From: Macrosteles quadrilineatus
Lineage: Eukaryota > Arthropoda > Insecta > Hemiptera > Cicadellidae
DNA: 64,000 bases
Assembly: GCF_028750875.1 (NCBI RefSeq)
Contig: NW_026542599.1
Span: 48,827,347 to 48,891,346 of the forward strand
Direction of reading: 5' to 3'
The position numbers and the translations under genes were made by a program. The notes beneath the pieces are model-generated. The model was not told the DNA's origin. It did no database searches and worked only from the letters and a program-made list of their open reading frames with translations. Below, piece by piece: positions 51,492 to 62,529 of this stretch. Numbering within the stretch: the stretch's first letter is position 1; each line of letters begins with the position of its first letter.

Positions 51492-54400
51492 GTTAGCCAT
51501 AGGCCTTTAGAACAGATTAGGGATTTTCAGGTTCTTTTTATCAGATAGAGTGTTAGGAAGATAGTTCAAAAATTATTATATTACAAACACATTATTAGTT
51601 ATGATAGGTTAGTATCAGGCCCTCCTCTACAAGACATCTTCGAGTGGATCTTCAAATTCAAGATGCTTCATTTTGTGTGTGTGTAGTTATGTATTTCCAT
51701 GCCCAGTTTCAAATCATCATATATACAAATGAATGTCGATTTGACGCGATTTCAGATATAAGTCATAAAGTTGGATAGTTGATTTGGTTGTTAATATAAG
51801 TTTAAAGAATCAGAAGAAGAAAAACAACAAGAAAATCATGCATAAAAAAGCAGGCGTAAGTTGTGTAGTTTTACATAAATTAAAATTTTATATTTGTTCT
51901 AATAAATAGGTGTTATTGATACGCCTTCTTTAAGTTAGGGGGTAGTTTTAGGATAGACATATATATTTTGTGCTAAGTGTATTATTAAGATATTTTTTCA
52001 GTAGCCTGGTAAAAGTTTTAGAAGTTTAACCATGAAAAGCAATAATATAACTCTCAAGGGTTATCTACTTAAGCAAAGCCAGTAAGTGGGGGGATATGGG
52101 GACATCAATTGACCAAATCAAATCAGTCTATATAGGTACCAGAGACACCAATCAACAGAAATCATTTAATTCTGTGTAGGCTGTGTCAATATAGTCAACA
52201 AACAATACAAATAATAAAATACTTTACATGTCAAAATATTCTATTTTAGGTCTAAAAACAGTGATTCAATAATAACAAATTCTTAACAGCTATTTTTAAT
52301 TGATCTAATGGTAACAATAAACAGCAGACAGGCAATAGTGGAGGCAACTTGTTGGCAAGGACTAAAACCTTGATTGAATTGCCAAGGAGGTATTAGTAAG
52401 GTAAGTTAAAAGGGATGTAAAACTAGATTCCTATGTCAGGCTTTGCATGATTAAACTTCTAAGATTCTTGCCAGGGGTGGTAAGGAGGGTTAAATGGGCT
52501 TCGGCCCTTACAAAATTTCAAAACTCATAAACCGTGCGATATACATTTAATTAAATTCAAAATTTGTATTTTGAGTTTTGAAAACAGGTTTTGATTAGTA
52601 ATATGCACTTTAAGCTTGTGTTACGGCCCTGCCATACTACGGTAACATTGTGGTAGAAACGGGAGGCCCTCCAACCGAACATGGCCGAGGGGGTCCTTGG
52701 GGTCAGAGAGAAGGGGTATTTCAAAAACATTTTGTCTAGGCTCCTCTCCCTATTCCGGGTGTCCTTTAACCAAAGTATCCCTTGCACCTTATTCCAACCC
52801 ACTGACATGATTTCCTTACTCTCTTCTCACCATCCTGCGAGCTTTCATCAAGGCGTCATCAGAGAGGGAGGGAGCTGTATTCTACTACCTATGTAAGTAT
52901 CTTATCTACCCGAGGAATATAATAATCATAGGGTAAAACAATCTTTATGTAAATAGATAAACGGAATCTTTCTAAAGCACAATAATAGTAATTGCCAACA
53001 TTTATGGCTATATTGCTACATTGATCTGAGACCACACATTTCTTTGCTCCATGAGATTAAATCATGGAATATTTTGAAGTAGTCATGCTGTGAGTTTACT
53101 ACAATGGAAAGAATGGATATCAGCAAATAAGATTGTAGGTGAAAAATTCTATTTCATGTTTTGAATTACTACTCACAACAAGAACTGTCGAAAATTAATC
53201 TTTCTCTTTGGAAGTCAAGACCTTGGAATTTTTGAAGCAACTAATATTGATTTTTACAAATTATACTAATAGACAGACACAGATTGAATCACACAACACA
53301 GGTAAATAGAAGTAAGTTCTGGTCAAGATAGGATAGGATTCCATTTAATAGTTCGTGGGAATGTTTCAGATATTGCCGATTGTAGTGGGTGTGAACTTTA
53401 GCGAGAAAAGCTCATAGCAAGTAATAGGACTACGTACTTCCAAGCATGAACAAATCCTTCGAGAAGATATTATTATCAGCTGTCTTTTTTATCATTCGGA
53501 GGTAATTTTTTATATTTCTCATAACTAAATTTTTATATTGTTAAGTATACGATACACAATGAATTTACAAATCAGCATTACTAAACAGTAAACTTGTTTA
53601 GTATAAATATGTAGTATGTAAATACTAAACCCATGTATTATTTGGAAAAAATTTAACAATTAAAATAGACCTCATGATATATTTAAATTATCTAACCGAG
53701 TACTGGTGTTTGTCCCGAATAATCAGAAAAATCAGTATATATGTCAAAGTACAATAGGTAAATAAAGTTATATTGTAAATGAAATTCTAGACTTGGTTGA
53801 TTTTACAAGAAACGTATGTATTTAATTGTAAGTGTGTTAATCCTTTTAACACCTTGACGTGCCTTGTTGCAGGCTTATCACTGTGGTGTCTGCCAGTCTT
53901 AACAAAACCATAGCATGAGATTTAACGCAGCTGTATTCCGTCCAACGTCAGGATCCTCAAACACTTTCGTCCCAGACGGTAACTATCCTACACGTGATTT
54001 ACTGTTTGAAACAAATAAGTAAATAGTTGATAAATACATGGACACTTTAAAAGGTCTCTTAAAGCTTTTTAAGGTTCTGGGCCATATTGAGCTGATCTTT
54101 TTCCCGTATGAGGTTCAAGAACAATCTTGTCAGTGGTGAAGCAAAACACCAAACTAATAAAATACTATAACCTGTTGGACAATATGGATGGAACATTTAG
54201 TAAGGATAGGTTTGGAATCAAGTTCTCCTCTATAGTTTGGCGATAGCTGTTGAGAAACAAACAATCATGGAACATGGTGGAAGCGTCAATTATATTTTAC
54301 TATGTTTTTTAATACTATTACATTACTCATCATCCTATAGTTGTGGGACCAAAAAAACTATAGAATCATTAAACACCGGTAATTTAAAATAAATGGCTGT

Positions 54401-54887
54401 CAAGTAGGATACGTTATAACAATTCTTTGTAACTGTTTTAGATCTTTCTGACTGTCGTGCGCGTGTTACAACTTTTGCGAGAAGATCTTCATAGAATGAA
54501 ATACACGCATGAACTTCCTTTGCGAAGATTTTGACATCAGGTTTTCGGTTGCTGTCGTACCGAAGGTAGGAACTTTCCTTTTGCGTGTATTGTTCTGCCA
54601 TCATTCATCGGATTGAGTCTTCACTTCACTGAAAAAATCCCCATCGTTTAGTTTTAGGTTATTACAAAGAGGTTAGGGATGGATAAATTGTATTTGGTTG
54701 AGACAATATTTTGTTTACAGATTAGAATTTCAAAATTCAAGCAAATAGGAGACAATTGCAGTAGGAGGATATCTCAGTTAACTAAATTTATTATTAATCA
54801 GGGTTAAATTTATATCAGATCAGGGATTTTCAGGTGTTTTTATTAGATAGTGTTAGGCGAAAATTTACTAATTTTTTTAATGAATAT
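51492..54887 (+). repeat. Array unit, copy 15 (short form with 16 bp deletion)
   Basis: Same subfamily as copy 14. It lacks 16 bp at the TATATA near 51722, so CATCATATAT runs straight into ACAAATG; this deletion explains the 3396 bp length. The G-run reads GGGGGGATATGG (6 G, then A), shared with copies 16 and 18. Confidence 0.95.
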
Positions 54888-57800
54888 GTTAGCCATAGGC
54901 CTTTAGAACAGATTAGGGATTTTCAGGTTCTTTTTATCAGATAGAGTGTTAGGAAGATAGTTCAAAAATTATTATATTACAAACACATTATTAGTTATGA
55001 TAGGTTAGTATCAGGCCCTCCTCTACAAGACATCTTCGAGTGGATCTTCAAATTCAAGATGCTTCATTTTGTGTGTGTGTAGTTATGTATTTCCATGCCC
55101 AGTTTCAAATCATCATATATACAAATGAATGTCGATTTGACGCGATTTCAGATATAAGTCATAAAGTTGGATAGTTGATTTGGTTGTTAATATAAGTTTA
55201 AAGAATCAGAAGAAGAAAAACAACAAGAAAATCATGCATAAAAAAGCAGGCGTAAGTTGTGTAGTTTTACATAAATTAAAATTTTATATTTGTTCTAATA
55301 AATAGGTGTTATTGATACGCCTTCTTTAAGTTAGGGGGTAGTTTTAGGATAGACATATATATTTTGTGCTAAGTGTATTATTAAGATATTTTTTCAGTAG
55401 CCTGGTAAAAGTTTTAGAAGTTTAACCATGAAAAGCAATAATATAACTCTCAAGGGTTATCTACTTAAGCAAAGCCAGTAAGTGGGGGGATATGGGGACA
55501 TCAATTGACCAAATCAAATCAGTCTATATAGGTACCAGAGACACCAATCAACAGAAATCATTTAATTCTGTGTAGGCTGTGTCAATATAGTCAACAAACA
55601 ATACAAATAATAAAATACTTTACATGTCAAAATATTCTATTTTAGGTCTAAAAACAGTGATTCAATAATAACAAATTCTTAACAGCTATTTTTAATTGAT
55701 CTAATGGTAACAATAAACAGCAGACAGGCAATAGTGGAGGCAACTTGTTGGCAAGGACTAAAACCTTGATTGAATTGCCAAGGAGGTATTAGTAAGGTAA
55801 GTTAAAAGGGATGTAAAACTAGATTCCTATGTCAGGCTTTGCATGATTAAACTTCTAAGATTCTTGCCAGGGGTGGTAAGGAGGGTTAAATGGGCTTCGG
55901 CCCTTACAAAATTTCAAAACTCATAAACCGTGCGATATACATTTAATTAAATTCAAAATTTTTATTTTGAGTTTTGAAAACAGGTTTTGATTAGTAATAT
56001 GCACTTTAAGCTTGTGTTACGGCCCTGCCATACTACGGTAACATTGTGGTAGAAACGGGAGGCCTTCCAACCGAACATGGCCGAGGGGGTCCTTGGGGTC
56101 AGAGAGAAGGGGTATTTCAAAAACATTTTGTCTAGGCTCCTCTCCCTATTCCGGGTGTCCTTTAACCAAAGTATCCCTTGCACCTTATTCCAACCCACTG
56201 ACATGATTTCCTTACTCTCTTCTCACCATCCTGCGAGCTTTCATCAAGGCGTCATCAGAGAGGGAGGGAGCTGTATTCTACTACCTATGTAAGTATCTTA
56301 TCTACCCGAGGAATATAATAATCATAGGGTAAAACAATCTTTATGTAAATAGATAAACGGAATCTTTCTAAAGCACAATAATAGTAATTGCCAACATTTA
56401 TGGCTATATTGCTACATTGATCTGAGACCACACATTTCTTTGCTCCATGAGATTAAATCATGGAATATTTTGAAGTAGTCATGCTGTGAGTTTACTACAA
56501 TGGAAAGAATGGATATCAGCAAATAAGATTGTAGGTGAAAAATTCTATTTCATGTTTTGAATTACTACTCACAACAAGAACTGTCGAAAATTAATCTGTC
56601 TCTTTGGAAGTCAAGACCTTGGAATTTTTGAAGCAACTAATATTGATTTTTACAAATTATACTAATAGACAGACACAGATTGAATTACACAACACAGGTA
56701 AATAGAAGTAAGTTCTGGTCAAGATAGGATAGGATTCCATTTAATAGTTCGTGGGAATGTTTCAGATATTGCCGATTGTAGTGGGTGTGAACTTTTGCGA
56801 GAAAACCTCATAGCAAGTAATAGGACTACGTACTTCCAAGCATGAACAAATCCTTCGAGAAGATGTTATTATCAGCTGTCTTTTTTATCATTCGGAGGTA
56901 ATTTTTTATATTTCTCATAACTAAATTTTTATATTGTTAAGTATACGATACACAATGAATTTACAAATCAGCATTACTAAACAGTAAACTTGTTTAGTAT
57001 AAATATGTAGTATGTAAATACTAAACCCATGTATTATTTGGAAAAAATTTAACAATTAAAATAGACCTCATGATATATTTAAATTATCTAACCGAGTACT
57101 GGTGTTTGTCCCGAATAATCAGAAAAATCAGTATATATGTCAAAGTACAATAGGTAAATAAAGTTATATTGTAAATGAAATTCTAGACTTGGTTGATTTT
57201 ACAAGAAACGTATGTATTTAATTGTAAGTGTGTTAATCCTTTTAACACCTTGACGTGCCTTGTTGCAGGCTTATCACTGTGGTGTCTGCCAGTCTTAACA
57301 AAACCATAGCATGAGATTTAACGCAGCTGTATTCCGTTCAACGTCAGGATCCTCAAACACTTTCGTCCCAGACGGTAACTATCCTACACGTGATTTACTG
57401 TTTGAAACAAATAAGTAAATAGTTGATAAATACATGGACACTTTAAAAGGTCTCTTAAAGCTTTTTAAGGTTCTGGCCATATTGAGCTGATCTTTTTCCC
57501 GTATGAGGTTCAAGAACAATCTTGTCAGTGGTGAAGCAAAACACCAAACTAATAAAATACTATAACCTGTTGGACAATATGGATGGAACATTTAGTAAGG
57601 ATAGGTTTGGAATCAAGTTCTCCTCTATAGTTTGGCGATAGCTGTTGAGAAACAAACAATCATGGAACATGGTGGAAGCGTCAATTATATTTTACTATGT
57701 TTTTTAATACTATTACATTACTCATCATCCTATAGTTGTGGGACCAAAAAAACTATAGAATCATTAAACACCGGTAATTTAAAATAAGTGGCTGTCAAGT

Positions 57801-57935
57801 AGGATACGTTATAACAATTCTTTGTAACTGTTTTAGATCTTTCTGACTGTCGTGCGCGTGTTACAACTTTTGCGAGAAGATCTTCATAGAATGAAATACA
57901 CGCATGAACTTCCTTTGCGAAGATTTTGACATCAG

Positions 57936-58771
57936 GTGTCTTCTGTAGAATTCTGAGGTAATTTTTTATATTTCTTGTAACTAAATCTTTAAATGTTTCA
58001 GTAAATGATAAATAAAAATTTGATAAAAGATATTTTAAAAACATAAGTAATACGACCTTGGTACCATATTTGAATAGCCTCTTCGGCTAGGACACCTGCT
58101 CAATGTAGACTTTTTTGTTACAAACAGCCTCATAGTTTTAGTATCAATCTGTACTTAATTTGGTTTCAATGGATCTTATTTCATGGGTTTTTCAGTGGAG
58201 AGTTCATGTTATTTACAATAATGGCATGATTAATAAAATTGAGTTTGTAAATGCTAAATATATATAATTTAAAAGACAACATTTCAATATCTTTGTAAAA
58301 TAAACTGACAAAATATATCTTTAAACTGATGTTTTTTGCTTAAAATGGTTTATGATACCTGCGTATAGTAATCTTTTGTTGCTGATTTTGGCAACTAGTT
58401 TTGGTTCTTCTGAACCATCTTCAGGTCTAGAGGTGCCAAGTAATAACTTCATTAGAAAGTCGCTAAGAAACAGAGTTCAATAAATTAAACATATACAACA
58501 CACGTTTTTTTGTAATGTGTGTCCGTTCCGTGTTATCGTGTTATTTTAATGATTGAACTCTGTTTCTTAACAACCTTCGAATGAAGTGATTACTCGACAC
58601 CTCTAGGCTTGAAGATGGTTTAGAAGAACCGAAACTAGTTGCCAAAATCAGCAACAAAGGATTACTATATGCAGATATTGTAAACCATTTTAAGTATAAT
58701 ACAGTAATCCAGAGGCTAAACGACTATTTTTAAATTATGTTTTTTGCTCACTTGGACTATGCTTTTTGCAG
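57936..58771 (+). repeat. 836 bp intron-like segment, copy 16
   Basis: Same length and edges as the others, with a private A near 58215 (TTATTTACAAT). It sits in a unit whose 5' half is of the copy 15 type, so the segment reached this position by recombination with a copy 13-like unit. Confidence 0.85.
58339..58694. mobile_element. Fold-back (MITE-like) element, copy 16
   Basis: Same element at the same offset. I saw no private difference within the arms. Confidence 0.75.
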
Positions 58772-59117
58772 GTTTTCGGTTCCTGTCGTACCAAAGGTAG
58801 GAACTTTCCTTTTGTGTGTATTGTTCTGCCATCATTCATCGGATTGAGTCTTCACTTCACTGAAAAAATCCCCATCGTTTAGTTTTAGGTTATTACAAAG
58901 AGGTTAGGGATGGATAAATTGTATTTGGTTGAGACAATATTTTGTTTACAGATTAGAATTTCAAAATTCAAGCAAATAGGAGACAATTGCAGTAGGAGGA
59001 TATCTCAGTTAACTAAATTTATTATTAATCAGGGTTAAATTTATATCAGATCAGGGATTTTCAGGTGTTTTTATTAGATAGTGTTAGGCAAAAATTTACT
59101 AATTTTTTTAAGAATAT

Positions 59118-62100
59118 GTTAGCCATAGGCCTTTAGAACAGATTAGGGATTTTCAGGTTCTTTTTATCAGATAGAGTGTTAGGAAGATAGTTCAAAAATT
59201 ATTATATTACAAACACATTATTAGTTATGATAGGTTAGTATCAGGCCCTCCTCTACAAGACATCTTCGAGTGGATCTTCAAATTCAAGATGCTTCATTTT
59301 GTGTGTGTGTAGTTATGTATTTCCATGCCCAGTTTCAAATCATCATATATATTGTTGCACGAACATACAAATGAATGTCGATTTGACGCGATTTCAGATA
59401 TAAGTCATAAAGTTGGATAGTTGATTTGGTTGTTAATATAAGTTTAAAGAATCAGAAGAAGAAAAACAACAAGAAAATCATGCATAAAAAAGCAGGCGTA
59501 AGTTGTGTAGTTTTACATAAATTAAAATTTTATATTTGTTCTAATAAATAGGTGTTATTGATACGCCTTCTTTAAGTTAGGGGGTAGTTTTAGGATAGAC
59601 TTATATATTTTGTGCTAAGTGTATTATTAAGATATTTTTTCAGTAGCCTGGTAAAAGTTTTAGAAGTTTAACCATGAAAAGCAATAATATAACTCTCAAG
59701 GGTTATCTACTTAAGCAAAGCCAGTAAGTGGGGGGGTATGGGGACATCAATTGACCAAATCAAATCAGTCTATATAGGTACCAGAGACACCAATCAACAG
59801 AAATCATTTAATTCTGTGTAGGCTGTGTCAATATAGTCAACAAACAATACAAATAATAAAATACTTTACATGTCAAAATATTCTATTTTAGGTCTAAAAA
59901 CAGTGATTCAATAATAACAAATTCTTAACAGCTATTTTTAATTGATCTAATGGTAACAATAAACAGCAGACAGGCAATAGTGGAGGCAACTTGTTGGCAA
60001 GGACTAAAACCTTGATTGAATTGCCAAGGAGGTATTAGTAAGGTAAGTTAAAAGGGATGTAAAACTAGATTCCTATGTCAGGCTTTGCATGATTAAACTT
60101 CTAAGATTCTTGCCAGGGGTGGTAAGGAGGGTTAAATGGGCTTCGGCCCTTACAAAATTTCAAAACTCATAAACCGTGCGATATACATTTAATTAAATTC
60201 AAAATTTTTATTTTGAGTTTTGAAAACAGGTTTTGATTAGTAATATGCACTTTAAGCTTGTGTTACGGCCCTGCCATACTACGGTAACATTGTGGTAGAA
60301 ACGGGAGGCCCTCCAACCGAACATGGCCGAGGGGGTCCTTGGGGTCAGAGAGAAGGGGTATTTCAAAAACATTTTGTCTAGGCTCCTCTCCCTATTCCGG
60401 GTGTCCTTTAACCAAAGTATCCCTTGCACCTTATTCCAACCCACTGACATGATTTCCTTACTCTCTTCTCACCATCCTGCGAGCTTTCATCAAGGCGTCA
60501 TCAGAGAGGGAGGGAGCTGTATTCTACTACCTATGTAAGTATCTTATCTACCCGAGGAATATAATAATCATAGGGTAAAACAATCTTTATGTAAATAGAT
60601 AAACGGAATCTTTCTAAAGCACAATAATAGTAATTGCCAACATTTATGGCTATATTGCTACATTGATCTGAGACCACACATTTCTTTGCTCCATGAGATT
60701 AAATCATGGAATATTTTGAAGTAGTCATGCTGTGAGTTTACTACAATGGAAAGAATGGATATCAGCAAATAAGATTGTAGGTGAAAAATTCTATTTCATG
60801 TTTTGAATTACTACTCACAACAAGAACTGTCGAAAATTAATCTGTCTCTTTGGAAGTCAAGACCTTGGAATTTTTGAAGCAACTAATATTGATTTTTACA
60901 AATTATACTAATAGACAGACACAGATTGAATCACACAACACAGGTAAATAGAAGTAAGTTCTGGTCAAGATAGGATAGGATTCCATTTAATAGTTCGTGG
61001 GAATGTTTCAGATATTGCCGATTGTAGTGGGTGTGAACTTTAGCGAGAAAAGCTCATAGCAAGTAATAGGACTACGTACTTCCAAGCATGAACAAATCCT
61101 TCGAGAAGATATTATTATCAGCTGTCTTTTTTATCATTCGGAGGTAATTTTTTATATTTCTCATAACTAAATTTTTATATTGTTAAGTATACGATACACA
61201 ATGAATTTACAAATCAGCATTACTAAACAGTAAACTTGTTTAGTATAAATATGTAGTATGTAAATACTAAACCCATGTATTATTTGGAAAAAATTTAACA
61301 ATTAAAATAGACCTCATGATATATTTAAATTATCTAACCGAGTACTGGTGTTTGTCCCGAATAATCAGAAAAATCAGTATATATGTCAAAGTACAATAGG
61401 TAAATAAAGTTATATTGTAAATGAAATTCTAGACTTGGTTGATTTTACAAGAAACGTATGTATTTAATTGTAAGTGTGTTAATCCTTTTAACACCTTGAC
61501 GTGCCTTGTTGCAGGCTTATCACTGTGGTGTCTGCCAGTCTTAACAAAACCATAGCATGAGATTTAACGCAGCTGTATTCCGTCCAACGTCAGGATCCTC
61601 AAACACTTTCGTCCCAGACGGTAACTATCCTACACGTGATTTACTGTTTGAAACAAATAAGTAAATAGTTGATAAATACATGGACACTTTAAAAGGTCTC
61701 TTAAAGCTTTTTAAGGTTCTGGGCCATATTGAGCTGATCTTTTTCCCGTATGTGGTTCAAGAACAATCTTGTCAGTGGTGAAGCAAAACACCAAACTAAT
61801 AAAATACTATAACCTGTTGGACAATATGGATGGAACATTTAGTAAGGATAGGTTTGGAATCAAGTTCTCCTCTATAGTTTGGCGATAGCTGTTGAGAAAC
61901 AAACAATCATGGAACATGGTGGAAGCGTCAATTATATTTTACTATGTTTTTTAATACTATTACATTACTCATCATCCTATAGTTGTGGGACCAAAAAAAC
62001 TATAGAATCATTAAACACCGGTAATTTAAAATAAATGGCTGTCAAGTAGGATACGTTATAACAATTCTTTGTAACTGTTTTAGATCTTTCTGACTGTCGT

Positions 62101-62529
62101 GCGCGTGTTACAACTTTTGCGAGAAGATCTTCATAGAATGAAATACACGCATGAACTTCCTTTGCGAAGATTTTGACATCAGGTTTTCGGTTGCTGTCGT
62201 ACCGAAGGTAGGAACTTTCCTTTTGCGTGTATTGTTCTGCCATCATTCATCGGATTGAGTCTTCACTTCACTGAAAAAATCCCCATCGTTTAGTTTTAGG
62301 TTATTACAAAGAGGTTAGGGATGGATAAATTGTATTTGGTTGAGACAATATTTTGTTTACAGATTAGAATTTCAAAATTCAAGCAAATAGGAGACAATTG
62401 CAGTAGGAGGATATCTCAGTTAACTAAATTTATTATTAATCAGGGTTAAATTTATATCAGATCAGGGATTTTCAGGTGTTTTTATTAGATAGTGTTAGGC
62501 GAAAATTTACTAATTTTTTTAATGAATAT
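59118..62529 (+). repeat. Array unit, copy 17 (short form)
   Basis: Matches copy 14 (GACTTATATA, TTCTGGGCCATA, AAATAAATGG, TACCGAAGG). It retains the 16 bp lost in copies 15 and 16. A private GTATGTGGTTC lies at about 61750, and the G-run has 7 G. Confidence 0.95.

Larger units (their letters stand above)
54888..59117 (+). repeat. Array unit, copy 16 (long form, mosaic)
   Basis: The 5' half matches copy 15, including the 16 bp deletion near 55120, GGGGGGATATGG and CAGGCTTTGC. The 3' half is long form with TTTGCGAG and the 836 bp segment at 57936-58771, as in copy 13. The switch falls between about 56570 (ACTCACAAC) and 56796. Private changes include GGCCTTCC, TGAATTACAC and TTATTTACAAT. Confidence 0.95.
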
